Made by a program: the position numbers and the translations under genes. The notes under the pieces were generated by a model. The model saw only the letters and a list, made by a program, of their open reading frames with translations. It had not been told where the DNA came from and did not search any database. Below are positions 16,774 to 25,509 of a stretch of DNA of 64,000 bases, one piece after another (within the stretch, counting starts at the first letter, position 1; each line of letters opens with the position of its first letter). Source of the stretch: VXOI01 sp965197575 (GTDB lineage Bacteria; Chloroflexota; Dehalococcoidia; Lucifugimonadales; UBA3495); the NCBI GenBank assembly GCA_965197575.1, contig OZ240214.1, forward strand, positions 3,162,001 through 3,226,000, read 5' to 3'.

Positions 16774-17258
16774 TTTCGGGATGCACCACTGTTTCTTCCG
16801 CCACGGCTTGAGTGCCTTTTTTTCAACCGCAACCGCACCGTCTCGTGGGAGAGGGACTCCACCAGTCCCAGTTCCACCGCCTTGCCCGCCAGCACGCGCA
16901 ACGTCCAGTGGTCGTGGCCCTCGGGCGCCGGGCTGCAGGCCAGGGCGATGAGATGCGCCTCCGCCCGGTCGTCCAGCTTCCGGTGGCGGGTGCTCTGATT
17001 GCGGTGTCTGAGCACCTCATCCAAGCCATCCTCGGCGTACCGTCGCTTGGTGCGGAATACGGTCCGCTCCGAGACGTCCAAGGCGGCGGCCACCTGCGAG
17101 GCGCTCCAGCCCTCATCAGTCTTGAGCAGGATACGGGCCCTCGTGATTGCTTGGGCAGAACTCCGGCCACCCCTGATCATCTGCCTGAGCCGACCCTTTT
17201 CCCCGGCGGCCAACCGGACTGCGAATTTCTCCTGCACCATAAATGCCCCACCTCCCAC
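16770..17258 (-). CDS. IS630-family transposase, helix-turn-helix part (frame A)
   Basis: This 162-residue N-terminal half has two HTH regions typical of IS630: ARILLKTDEGWSASQVAAAL with SERTVFRTKRRYAEDGL, and a second helix set near HLIALACSPAPEGHDHWTLR. It ends a short way after an A7 run (LKKRHSS) where a -1 frame change would fuse it to the DDE half. Confidence 0.85.
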   Translation of the reverse strand: MGGGAFMVQEKFAVRLAAGEKGRLRQMIRGGRSSAQAITRARILLKTDEGWSASQVAAALDVSERTVFRTKRRYAEDGLDEVLRHRNQSTRHRKLDDRAEAHLIALACSPAPEGHDHWTLRVLAGKAVELGLVESLSHETVRLRLKKRHSSRGGRNSGASRK

Positions 17259-17337
17259 AACACTGCTTCCTCTCCCAAAGGTACCATCGAAACCTGGCGC
17301 ATGGAATATCTGACAATGCGAGTTTGACTGGGTACTA

Positions 17338-17455
17338 GTACCGTTTCCACTTGAATATGCCTTATATCAGATATCTGTTAATCATTCCCGCGCAAGCAGG
17401 AATCCAGAGTTAGAGGCAGCCTTCCAGTATCAATAAATCTAACTGGAAACGGTAC
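17338..17455 (+). mobile_element. MITE type 1, copy b (118 bp)
   Basis: The same 118-bp element as copy a, in the opposite orientation, with the same GTACCGTTTCCA inverted ends and TA on both sides. Together copies a and b bracket the IS630 element. Confidence 0.88.
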
Positions 17456-17457
17456 TA

Positions 17458-17823
17458 GAGGAAACGGACCAATGGGTTTCCACAGTTAGCTCGATTCTTC
17501 GCGAGACCCCGGAAGTCCTTAATCATCTGCTTGGTGATAGAACAGTCCGTATTAAAGACACGAAAAAGATCCATTTGTTTGTAATAGGCCGACACTTTTC
17601 TCACTTTTCCGGCGAAGCATCCCGAGTTCCTGAAGCGGCTAAGGGGACTTGGCCGCAGGTGCTCCGGTTGTTTAAGGACTCACACGTAGGCTCCGATCCC
17701 CTCACATGGTTACACGAGATGCTCCGAGAACAGTCACCCTCACTGAGAACACCCGTAACCGCGGAAGGTTACGAGATGCAGATAGGCGAATACCGGATCA
17801 GATACGACCCGGTTTCAGCGTAA
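17458..17823 (+). pseudogene. 3' fragment of an unknown gene cut by a MITE
   Basis: An open frame starts inside the MITE edge with no start codon and runs ~120 codons: VSSILRETPEVLNHLLGD, then IHLFVIGRHFSHF, then VLRLFKDSHVGSD and a C-terminal strand-rich EMQIGEYRIRYD. The composition is protein-like, but I do not recognise the family. The only internal candidate start is TTG at 17575. The 5' part is not present elsewhere in the window. Confidence 0.4.
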
Positions 17824-17892
17824 CGAGGTCGGTGACTAGATAACATCTTTGCCGCCGCCCTTGAAAAGCTCACGGGAACCTTGTGCCTCGTG

Positions 17893-18656
17893 TAAGAACC
17901 TGTTTACAATCTCTTCAGGATTAGCACCGCGAAGGCGAGAACCACCATTTGCAGGCTGGTATTGAGCTTTCCCTCGCAGTTCTTCCAGAGGCGGCGGCAC
18001 TTCTCCAGCCAAGCGAAAGACCGCTCCACCACCCATCGTTTCGGCAGCACCGCGAAAGTGTGCAACTCGTTGCGTTTGACCACTTCCACCGAGGCTCCCA
18101 ACAGGTTCTGCACCTCCGCAGCAAAGGGCCTCCCAGTGTAGCCCCCGTCGACCATCACATTCTGCACCCGGTTCAGGTCTCCCCGGCGTTGGTCAAACAT
18201 CGCCAAAGCCCCGGCCCGGCCGGTAACGTCGGCGGTGGTCACGTGAATCGCATGGGGCAACCCTTGCGTGTCCACCGCGATGTGCCGCTTGATCCCGGAC
18301 ACCTTCTTGCCCGGGTCATAGCCCTTGTTCCCGGCGCTGCCGGTGTTCTTTACGCTCTGGGAGTCCACGATGCAGAAGCTGGTCTGCTCGGTCCGCCCAT
18401 TGCTTTGCCGGGCCGCGCCAACCCATTTTTTTTAAGACCTGCTCCAGAATGGACTCTTTCTCCGGGCCGGGCCGTTCACTCCATTGCCGGAAATACTTGT
18501 AGCAAGTGCGCCAGTCCGGGAAGTCCACAGGGAGCATCCGCCACTGGCAACCGCTTTTCAGGAGGTAGAGCACGCCGCAGAAAACGTCATACAAGTCCAC
18601 GGTGCGAGGCTTGGTCCGTCGCCGGGAGCAATTCGCCTTGGCTCTGCCGATTTTGC
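17893..18656 (-). mobile_element. IS5-type element copy 1, truncated
   Basis: The left end carries the inverted repeat TAAGAACCTGTTTAC shared with copy 2. The other end is lost where copy 2 begins. Near the junction a 36-bp piece of the transposase 5' region is inverted relative to copy 2. Confidence 0.8.
17904..18600 (-). pseudogene. IS5-type transposase, frameshifted and 5'-damaged
   Basis: Two frames together match the intact copy: an N-terminal half with FCGVLYLLKSGCQWRMLP and CYKYFRQWSERP, and a C-terminal half with DSQSVKNTGSAGNKGYD (first Asp region), VDGGYTGRPFA and RWVVERSFAWLEKCRRLW (third acidic residue region). The frames part at a run of eight A (minus strand), where the intact copy has seven. 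The first ~25 residues are disrupted by a small inversion. Inactive. Confidence 0.8.
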
Positions 18657-19521
18657 TAAGAACCTGTTTACAATCTTTTCAAGAGCAGGGCAGCAAAGGC
18701 GAGCACCACCATTTGCAGACTGGTATTGAGCTTTCTTTCGCAGTTCTTCCAGAGCCGGCGGCACTTTTCCAGCCAGGCGAAAGACCGCTCCACCACCCAT
18801 CGCTTCGGCAGCACCACGAAGGCGTGCCGCTCATCCCGGCGCACGGCCTCTACGGTGGCGCCCAACAGCCGCTGCACGGATTCGGCAAAGGGCTGCCCAG
18901 TGTAACCTCCGTCAACCAGCGCCTTTTGCACTTCCCCGAGGTCGGCCTGGTGGTGGCCGAACATGGTCAAAGCCCCGGCCCGGCCGGTCACGTTGGCAGT
19001 GGTCACATGAATTGCATGGGGCAACCCCTGGGTGTCCACCGCGATATGACGCTTGATCCCAGACACTTTCTTGCCCGCATCATAGCCCTTGTCCTCAGCG
19101 CTGCCGGTGTTCTTCACGCTCTGGGCATCTACGATGCAGAAGCTGGTCCGCTCTTTCCGGCCATTGCTCCGCCGGACCGCGCCAACCGATTTTTTTAAGA
19201 CTCGCTCCAGAATGGAAGGCTGCGCCGGGTTGGGACGCTCACTCCATTGCCGGAAGTATTTGTAACCGGTTTGCCACTGGGGAAGGTCGGCGGGCAGCAT
19301 GCGCCATTGACAACCGCTTTTCAAAACATACAGCACCCCACGGAAAACATCGTACAAGTCGACGGTGCGGGGCTTGGTCCGGCGTCGGGCCGTTAGCAAA
19401 ATCGGCAGAGCCAAGGCAAATTGCTCCCGGCTGATGTCGCTGGGATAGGAATGAGACATATTCACCCTCCCTGGGTAATAGTCGCAACATAACTTATTCC
19501 GGAGTTCGTAAACAGGTTCTT
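18657..19521 (-). mobile_element. IS5-type element copy 2, complete
   Basis: This ~865-bp element has inverted ends TAAGAACCTGTTTAC (left) and GTAAACAGGTTCTTA (right) and one full transposase frame. Its left end abuts truncated copy 1 and its right end cuts another IS5-type transposase gene. Confidence 0.85.
18668..19465 (-). CDS. IS5-type transposase
   Basis: This 265-residue transposase is intact. DLYDVFRGVLYVLKSGCQW and KYFRQWSERP form the N-terminal DUF4096-like region; VDAQSVKNTGSAEDKGYD, VDGGYTGQPFAE and RWVVERSFAWLEKCRRLWKN hold the DDE residues. The middle contains a run of seven A in frame. Being full-length with matched ends, it could still be active. Confidence 0.88.
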   Translation of the reverse strand: MNMSHSYPSDISREQFALALPILLTARRRTKPRTVDLYDVFRGVLYVLKSGCQWRMLPADLPQWQTGYKYFRQWSERPNPAQPSILERVLKKSVGAVRRSNGRKERTSFCIVDAQSVKNTGSAEDKGYDAGKKVSGIKRHIAVDTQGLPHAIHVTTANVTGRAGALTMFGHHQADLGEVQKALVDGGYTGQPFAESVQRLLGATVEAVRRDERHAFVVLPKRWVVERSFAWLEKCRRLWKNCERKLNTSLQMVVLAFAALLLKRL

Positions 19522-19971
19522 AGACCAATTTCACTCCATACATACCCCTGTCAGCCCGCCCAGGGGGGATTTGGTCATGGCCCCGTCCAGGCTCAACCAA
19601 CTCCGGTCTATGCCCTTCAACTCATCGTAACGTTCCAGCCCCGTCCGCCATAGCTCCAGGAACACCCCGGCGGCGGCCCACTCCTGGAAGCGCAGGTGGG
19701 CCGTGGAGCCGGAACAAATGCCGGTGGCATCCAAGGCCTTCCACTGGCAGCCGGTGCGCAGCACGTAGAAGATGCCGTTGGCGCAGGTCCGGTCCGGCAC
19801 CCGGGGCCGGCCCCCGCCCAAGGGATGGGTGTTCACCCGCTGGGGAATCAGCGGGGCCAGCGCCTCCCAAAGAGCGCCGGATACTTGGAAGGAGCCGGTG
19901 GCGGGGTTGACCGGCACGGCTGAGCCGGCGCGCTTCAGCCGAGGTGGCTTGGCTTCTTTCGCTTTAGTCAT
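19522..19971 (-). pseudogene. IS5-type transposase OrfA, 3'-truncated by IS5 copy 2
   Basis: This is an N-terminal IS5 (IS427-like group) transposase half: WEALAPLIPQR, GGGRPRVPDRTCANGIFYVL, RTGCQWKALD, HLRFQEWAAAGVF and SWLSLDGAMTKSPLGG. The expected continuation after LGG is replaced by LTGVCME and a stop at the edge of the neighbouring element. The first catalytic Asp is present (LDGA) but the rest is gone. Confidence 0.75.
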
Positions 19972-20006
19972 TCCGCTAGTTTAGCCTGGATTTTGTTATT
20001 AGGATA

Positions 20007-20766
20007 GGCACTTAGCGGCTTGGTCAAGTGCCACAAATGCAAGCGGGCGCTCAGCGGCCAGGACTCGAAGAGCGGCCAGTTCTCCTACTACGTCTGCCAG
20101 TCCCTGATCAAGCAGGGCAGCGGGGCCTGCGATTCCCCCAGGCTCAACGCCCGCCGCTTCGAGGAGTTGGTGGTCGAAAAGATTCGCTCCAACATCCTCA
20201 CCGAGGGGAGCATCACCGAGCTGGTGAAGGTGGTGGACGAGGAGATGGACTGCGTGGCCGCCGAGCAGCGCAAGCGGCTGGAGACCATCGACGCGGAGCT
20301 GGAGGATGTCAAGAGGAAACTGGGCCGCGTCTGGCACTTCATCGAGAATAGCGACATCGAGATGGCCGACGCCTCGGACCGCATCAGGGAGCATCGGGAA
20401 CGGCAGGAGCGCCTGGAAGACGCCGCGTCGGAGGCCAGGGCCATCCTGGCGGAGCGGAGGGAGGTCCTGGACGACGTGGAGACCATCGCGGCCTACGCCA
20501 GGGAAATGCGGGACTTCCTGGTGGAGAGCGAGCTGACCGAGCACCGGGCCTTCATCGAGTCCTTCGTCAAGGAGATCGTTGTCACTCCCGACGACGCCCT
20601 CATGCGCTACACCGTCCCTATGCCCGATGACAATCTGATACCCGGAGGGGTCACCGAGAAGGTGGCCCTGGACGGTGCGGTTCTGCCTACCGTCAAAAAA
20701 TGGTGGGCCTGGATGGACTCGAACCAACGACCTCGGTCTTATCAGGACCGCGCTCTAACCGCCTGA
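20007..20766 (+). pseudogene. large serine recombinase, C-terminal fragment reaching into tRNA-Ile
   Basis: The fragment begins with the recombinase zinc-ribbon (LSGLVKCHKCKRALSG ... YYVCQS ... C), then a long coiled coil (residues ~70-170 of the fragment) and FIESFVKEIVVTPDDALMRY, the typical end of large serine integrases. The N-terminal resolvase domain with the catalytic serine is missing; a stop lies just upstream. Its last ~22 codons are antisense tRNA-Ile sequence, so the element was joined at or next to the tRNA 3' end. Inactive relic of an integrative element. Confidence 0.7.
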
Positions 20767-20777
20767 GCTACAGGCCC
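20701..20777 (-). tRNA. tRNA-Ile (GAT)
   Basis: The minus strand folds as a cloverleaf: acceptor GGGCCTG/CAGGCCC, D-stem GCTC/GAGC, anticodon stem CGGTC/GACCG with loop CTGATAA (anticodon GAT) and encoded CCA. The T-stem has one T-T mismatch. Its 3' end overlaps the end of the serine-recombinase relic. Confidence 0.9.
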
Positions 20778-20810
20778 ACCTTGGATGGGAGGAGTGTCTG
20801 ACGTCTTTTA

Positions 20811-20839
20811 ATTATATCGATTAGCCGGGTTCTCGACAA
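20811..20839 (-). promoter_or_regulatory. sigma70-type promoter of tRNA-Ile
   Basis: On the minus strand TTGTCG and TATAAT are separated by 17 nt, ~34 nt before the tRNA 5' end. The -35 lies only 11 nt from an ISAs1 target duplication, so the insertion just missed the promoter. Confidence 0.7.
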
Positions 20840-20857
20840 CGGCATGTGGCATTCTCG

Positions 20858-22082
20858 CCAGGACGATTGCAAAGTCAGGAGGGTTGACCGCAGAGGCGGG
20901 CGATGGTCTGCATTGGGCGGAAGGCGCAGGTCTTGGCTCGCAGGGGCATGGACATCCGGAGGGGAAACCATCCTTCCAGGCACAGGGCGTTCAGCCCGGT
21001 GTTGACCAGGGTGGCGTATACCTCGCCCAGTCCCGGACGGCGCAGCGTGTGGACGTCCTCATCCCAACTGCGGTCCTTCACGTGGCGCAGGCTGTTCTCA
21101 ACCCTCCAGTGATTGCGGAACCCTCGAAGCAGTTCCTTTGGTCCGCACCGCCGGGAACTCAGGCTGGTCAGCAGATACCAGCGCTCCCGGCTCACCTCCC
21201 CAGTGGCTATGTCCACCGCCTCCTTCTCCACCGTCACCCTCTGCCTCGTTCCGGGAAAGCCCAACTCATCCCGGATATAGTCGGCCAGCGCCGCACCGGT
21301 CCAGATGCGCCGCCTCTCGATCACACCCGCTTTTTCCCCACGGTCTCCGCCTCAGGCTCACCCGGTTCCTCCGCGGCAAACCTGTCCGCCAATGCCGCCA
21401 GCGCCTCGGGCCGGTTCCCCTTGATACGCGCCAGGCAGTCCCGTCCGTGGCTGACTATGGCCTGGCACAGGTCCCGCTCCGCGTACAGGGCGTCCCTGCT
21501 CAGCAGTCTCAGGCCGGGATAGCGCTCGAACAGTTGGGCCAACTGTTCCCCCAACACCCCGGGTTCGTGCCGTTTCTCCGATGCCGGCCACCGGGCCGGA
21601 CACAACTTCAGGTCATGGGCCAGCACGTTCACCATCACCGGGGGATGGCCCTTGACATCCTCGGACTGCTTGGCCCGCTTGCCGTCTGCCGGGGCGTTCA
21701 CCTCCCGGTCCGCCGCCACGCCAGCCACCCATCCGGTCAGGGCCCCTTGCAACTGCGCATAAGGGACACCGGCCAGGGTTCGGGAGATAGCGGCGGCGTG
21801 GGGCGGATGGTTTCTGAGAAAACCCAGAGGCTCCTTCAGTGCCGGCCAGTGCATCCTGGCGAAGAGGGCGCTGTGGGCCATGGTGGTCTGGCCGCAGACC
21901 AAGCCCAGCAGGGTCAGCCGCAGCATGGCCTGAAAGGGATGCCGGACTCCCCGGGCCCTCCTGGGATCCGGCGCCTGCTCCAAGCACTTGAATGGAGATT
22001 CCGCCGCTGCCATATCCACACACTCCCATAGCTCACTTCCCTATCTTTTAAACCTCCTTCCCCGACTTTGCAATCGTCCTGG
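20858..22082 (-). mobile_element. ISAs1-family element A
   Basis: This 1225-bp element has perfect 19-bp inverted ends (CCAGGACGATTGCAAAGTC) and is flanked by an 8-bp direct repeat CATTCTCG, the duplication length typical of ISAs1. Its transposase gene is split by a frameshift. Confidence 0.88.
20875..22019 (-). pseudogene. ISAs1-family transposase, split by a frameshift
   Basis: The N-terminal frame (21321-22019) has the DPRRARGVRHPFQAML opening of the DDE_Tnp_1-associated domain, TLAGVPYAQL and the RDALYAERDLCQAIV block. The C-terminal frame (20875-21324) has IERRRIWTG, RERWYLLTSL, the FRNHWRVENSLRHVKD block with the catalytic Glu, and DEDVHTLR. The frames meet at GTGTGATC near 21322, so one base has been gained or lost. 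The end-to-end match is otherwise complete, so the break is recent. Confidence 0.85.
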
Positions 22083-22090
22083 CATTCTCG

Positions 22091-22266
22091 CCAGGGCTAT
22101 CGCATTAGAAAATTTCGGGGCCTCCATTTGTAATTTCAGGCAGTGTTTTCGGGTTTATTCGCCTTGACATACTATGATAGCGGGACCTAATCACTCAAAA
22201 TCGGCGGTCGGAAGCAACAGTTTGCTCCTCAATTGGCCTCCGGAAATCCAAATGTGATAGCCCTGG
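22091..22266. mobile_element. non-autonomous ISAs1-type element (MITE type 3, 176 bp)
   Basis: This short non-coding element has inverted ends CCAGGGCTATCGCATT / AATGTGATAGCCCTGG and is bounded on both sides by CATTCTCG. The CCAGG-type ends match those of the ISAs1 copies on either side. Confidence 0.75.
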
Positions 22267-22274
22267 CATTCTCG

Positions 22275-23482
22275 CCAGGGTCTTTTAATTGTCGGGGGAT
22301 AGGCCGATGCGGGTCAGGGTTTCCCAGGGTTTCCAGCCGTAGTGGCGCAGGGCCGCCGCTATGTTTTTCACTCCAATCAGCCGCAACAACCCCAGCACCA
22401 GGTTCCGCAGCGCCGCCAGCAGGTGCGGCGCCGTCCCGCTCCGCACCTGGCTCCGGTCCTCCCCAAAGACCACATCCCTCACCCAGTGCGCCTGGTTCTC
22501 AATCCCCCAATGCCCGCGCCATATCCCCAGCAACCGGGCAGCGTCCGCCCGCTCCACTGGCAGGCTGGTGATGGCATAGGCCCGCTCCACCGGCTCTTTC
22601 CCCTTGTGCCTCCTGACCCGTGCCACGCAGCAGACCTGTGCCAGTCCAGTCCAGGTATTCGTTCAGGGCCGTTGCAGCCCAGAGACGCCGGCGTTCCCAC
22701 CGGTCTCCATGCCGGCCCTCCCGGCTCGTCGCGCCAAAGCGCTCTCCCCATGGCGGCTCCTCGAACAGCAGGCTCACCGCCTCCTTCACCCCAGGCTGGT
22801 GTCCTTCACCGCCCAGAAATAGTCCCCGCCCAAGTCCAATGCCTTCTGTCTCAACTCACGCTGGGCCTAAAGCGCCTCCCCGGCAACCACCCTCTCCCGC
22901 AGCTCCAACTGGCCCAGCAGCCTGGAGGCCACCCCCAGTTCACGCTCCTTGCCCTGACCCCTGACCCCCCTTTTGTCCCACCACCAGGACGCTTTCAAGG
23001 GCATAGGCCGCCACCAGCCGCACCCCCGCAATTCCGCCCCGTGCATCCCCCTAAGGGCCTTGCCGTCTATGGCGATGGTTGCCTCTCCCATGGACTCTTG
23101 GGCCCAGCGGCTGAGCGACGACTCGAGCCATCCACCTCCAACCGGCGAAATACGTGATGCAGCGCCGCCACGCACGGGGTCTGCTCCCGGCTGAATCCCA
23201 GCGACTGGGCCAACTGGGGGTGCTCACGGCCCCGCTGGGCGATGGCGTACAGGCTCTTGGCGCCTCCCAGCATCGCGCACACCGGGAGCGCCAGAATCGC
23301 CGGCCAGGGATGCCTTACTCCCCGGGGCTTCCTGGGATCCTCTATCCGGCTCAGGGCCTCCAGCAATCCGGGACCCCACTCCCCAACTCTCTCCTCCCGC
23401 ACAACCATCCTCCACACTCCCAAACTCTCCCCTTTATTGTCCAATACCCTGCACAGCCTCTTCGACTATTAGAAGACCCTGC
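22275..23482 (-). mobile_element. ISAs1-family element B, decayed
   Basis: The left end CCAGGGTCTTTTAATT has an imperfect partner at the right (ATTAGAAGACCCTG). CATTCTCG borders the left end only; the right flank differs. The transposase inside is broken into several frames. Confidence 0.7.
22285..23444 (-). pseudogene. ISAs1-family transposase, multiply frameshifted
   Basis: Pieces in three frames follow the family order. The N-terminus has SRIEDPRKPRGVRHPWPAIL and HHVFRRLEVD; then ATIAIDGKALRGMHG with the first catalytic Asp; then ELRERVVAGEAL; and a C-terminal YAITSLPVERADAARLL, WRGHWGIENQAHWVRD with the Glu, and LRNLVLGLLRLIG. Several frameshifts exclude function. It is older than element A by this measure. 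Confidence 0.8.
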
Positions 23483-23536
23483 AGCGAAGAAAGCCAAGCT
23501 GGAACGGCTAAACGGTTTATAGTAAGATAGAACAGT

Positions 23537-23614
23537 GCCCCGGTCGTCTAGCCAGGTTAGGATGCCACCCTTTCAAGGTGGAGATCAGGGGATCGAAGCC
23601 CCTCCGGGGTACCA
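23537..23614 (+). tRNA. tRNA-Glu (TTC)
   Basis: The cloverleaf is clear: acceptor GCCCCGG/CCGGGGT (G-U first pair), anticodon stem CCACC/GGTGG with loop CTTTCAA (anticodon TTC), T-arm AGGGG/CCCCT, CCA encoded. A strong intrinsic terminator follows. Confidence 0.93.
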
Positions 23615-23628
23615 AAACCAGGCGCCGA

Positions 23629-23660
23629 AACCCCGCGTTCGTTTATGCGCGGGGTTTTTT
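23629..23660 (+). terminator. intrinsic terminator of tRNA-Glu
   Basis: A 9-bp stem (AACCCCGCG / CGCGGGGTT) with a 10-nt loop is followed directly by six T. It is the clearest rho-independent terminator in the window apart from those of the small RNA pair. Confidence 0.9.
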
Positions 23661-23820
23661 GTTGGACCGGAGTTTAGCCTCATCAAGAGTTTCCAGCGTT
23701 TCCTAGACAGGACATTGGCAGGGTCAATGTCCAACTATCATCCGTAGCTGAAATTTTTGGACATGACAATAGTCAATGTCCAATTGTGGCCGCATATGAA
23801 TACAGGGTCGGGGGCCTGAA

Positions 23821-24279
23821 ATGAATTGGGCGGAATTCGCGCGTTTGGAGCCGGAACTGGCGGTGTGGGGCGCGGAACGGTTCGAGCGAACGGGCCTGGT
23901 CTTCGTGGGCACGCTGCGTAAGGACGGGTGGCCCCGAATCTCGCCGGTGGAGCCAATGTTCGTTGGAGAGCAGCTCTACTTGGGGATGATGTGGCGGTCG
24001 GTGAAAGCGCTGGACTTGCTCCGCGACCCGCATTGCACCATCCACAACGCGGTCTCAGACAAGGAGGGCGGCGATGGCGAGTTCAAGCTGTACGGGCGGG
24101 CCTTCGAGATTACGGACTTGGCCGAGCGGAGGCGCTTCTGCGATGCCGTCGAATCCAAGATCGGATGGGCGCCCGAAGAAATCGAATTCCACTGCTTTGC
24201 CATCGACATTGAAAGCGCCTCCTCCTCCGAACTGCGAGACGGACAGTTTCACCGCCAAGTGTGGAAGTCCGTTAGTTAA
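23821..24279 (+). CDS. pyridoxamine 5'-phosphate oxidase-fold protein
   Basis: This 152-residue protein has the split-barrel flavin/F420/heme-binding pattern: RTGLVFVGTLRKDGWPRISPV (strand pair with the GxPR-type turn), EQLYLGMMWRSVKALDLLRDP and VSDKEGGDGEFKLYGRAFEI. Members bind FMN, F420 or heme; the cofactor here cannot be decided. The ATG follows a strongly biased intergenic region without a clear ribosome-binding site. It stands alone between tRNA-Glu and a convergent dehydrogenase. Confidence 0.8.
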   Translation: MNWAEFARLEPELAVWGAERFERTGLVFVGTLRKDGWPRISPVEPMFVGEQLYLGMMWRSVKALDLLRDPHCTIHNAVSDKEGGDGEFKLYGRAFEITDLAERRRFCDAVESKIGWAPEEIEFHCFAIDIESASSSELRDGQFHRQVWKSVS

Positions 24280-24345
24280 AAATCACGTCCGGCCGCTCCA
24301 AACCAAGAAACCTCTGTGTCCTCCGCGCCCTCTGCGGTAAACCCG

Positions 24346-25362
24346 TCAGTCAAATACGAATACGCACTTGCCGGTGGTGGCGCCGTCGAAGGTCTGGAAG
24401 GCTTCGATGGCATGGTCCAGGGAATAGCGGTGGGTGATCAGACGGTCTAGGGGAGCCTTGGTCTCGACGAAGAAGCGGGCGATCTCGATTAGCTCCGACT
24501 TGCTGAAGGTCCAGGAGCCGTAGATGGTCAGCACCTTGAAGATAACGTTGCGGTTGAAGTCGATCTCGGCCGGGCCGCCGACTCCGACGTAGCAGCAACG
24601 GGCAAAGGGCGCCAGGCAGGCCAGCACCTGCTGGCGGGCCGTGGGGTTGCCCGAAGTCTCCAAAGATGCCGATGCGCCCGCGCCGCCGGTGAGGTCTAGG
24701 ATGGCCTGCACCGGGTCGGCCTCGGTGGGGTTGACCACGTAGTCCGCTCCCAGCTCTTGGGCCAGCTTCAGCCGCTCGGGCACCACGTCCACGGCGACGA
24801 CTCGTGCGCCCATAGCCTTGGCCGAGAGAGTGCCGCTGAGGCCCACCGGCCCCTGGCCGAACACCGCCACGGTGTCCTTCCCGGAAACGTCCATCTTGTT
24901 CAGGCCGTTCCAGGCGGTGCCCGTGCCGCAGGAGATGGCCGCGCCCTCCTCGAACGACAGCTCTTCCGGCAGATGGACCAACGACCGGGAGGGCACCAGG
25001 ATGTAGTCCGCATTGGCCCCGTGGCCGGTGCCGCCGCCGAAGGTAACGTGCCCCTTGGGACAAAGCTGCTCGTAACCCATTGAGCAAATCTCGCAGACCC
25101 CGCAGCCTTCGTAGTGGTGGCACATCACCCGGTCGCCCAGCTTGAGTCCCGGAGGAGCGCCCGGCCCCAGTTCCTCGATTACGCCGCAGGGCTCGTGGCC
25201 GGTGATCATCACCGTGGGCTCGGCGTCGCGGTAACGGTGCAAGTCGGTGCCGCACAGTCCTGAAGCCTTGATACGCAATACGGCATCTCCGGGCCCGGCG
25301 TGGGGGTCTGGAAACTCCTGAATCTCAGCCTCGCGGTTGCCCTTGAACGTTACGCCCCGCAT
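24346..25362 (-). CDS. zinc-binding alcohol/polyol dehydrogenase
   Basis: This medium-chain dehydrogenase of about 338 residues contains catalytic-zinc motifs ASGLCGTDLH and GHEPCGVIEELG, a structural-zinc loop with cysteines in GCGVCEICSMGYEQLC, and the nucleotide-binding FGQGPVGLSGTLSAKAMG. The frame is open for seven more codons upstream, but the ATG of MRGVTFKGN has GGGAGGA at good spacing and is chosen. It is divergent from the HEPN-like pair. The substrate is unknown; it is not closely similar to the other dehydrogenase at 11-12 kb. Confidence 0.88.
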   Translation of the reverse strand: MRGVTFKGNREAEIQEFPDPHAGPGDAVLRIKASGLCGTDLHRYRDAEPTVMITGHEPCGVIEELGPGAPPGLKLGDRVMCHHYEGCGVCEICSMGYEQLCPKGHVTFGGGTGHGANADYILVPSRSLVHLPEELSFEEGAAISCGTGTAWNGLNKMDVSGKDTVAVFGQGPVGLSGTLSAKAMGARVVAVDVVPERLKLAQELGADYVVNPTEADPVQAILDLTGGAGASASLETSGNPTARQQVLACLAPFARCCYVGVGGPAEIDFNRNVIFKVLTIYGSWTFSKSELIEIARFFVETKAPLDRLITHRYSLDHAIEAFQTFDGATTGKCVFVFD

Positions 25363-25509
25363 GATGTCCTCCCGATTTCCCAATCTCTTGGGGCAGATGA
25401 TACCAGCGTCGATGCGATACGACGAGACGGGGTTGGCTGCCCGCCGGACAAGCCTCGTGCTCTACATCCCGTGATAAAATCGGATTCGTGGTCGGAGCAT
25501 TGGGGGAGT

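Larger units (their letters stand above)
16114..17335 (-). mobile_element. IS630-family insertion sequence between two MITEs
   Basis: This 1222-bp element carries a two-frame transposase. Its ends are imperfect inverted repeats: GTATTAAGTCAAGG on the left and GTACCCAGTCAAAC on the right (read inward). It is flanked on each side by TA, the target duplication of the family, and directly beyond each TA by an inverted copy of the 118-bp MITE. Confidence 0.88.

Noticed and set aside
20846..20862. REP-like palindrome TGGCATTCTCGCCAGG (three occurrences)
   Set aside because: It is explained by ISAs1 ends (CCTGG/CCAGG) around an 8-bp target duplication CATTCTCG, not by an independent repeat.
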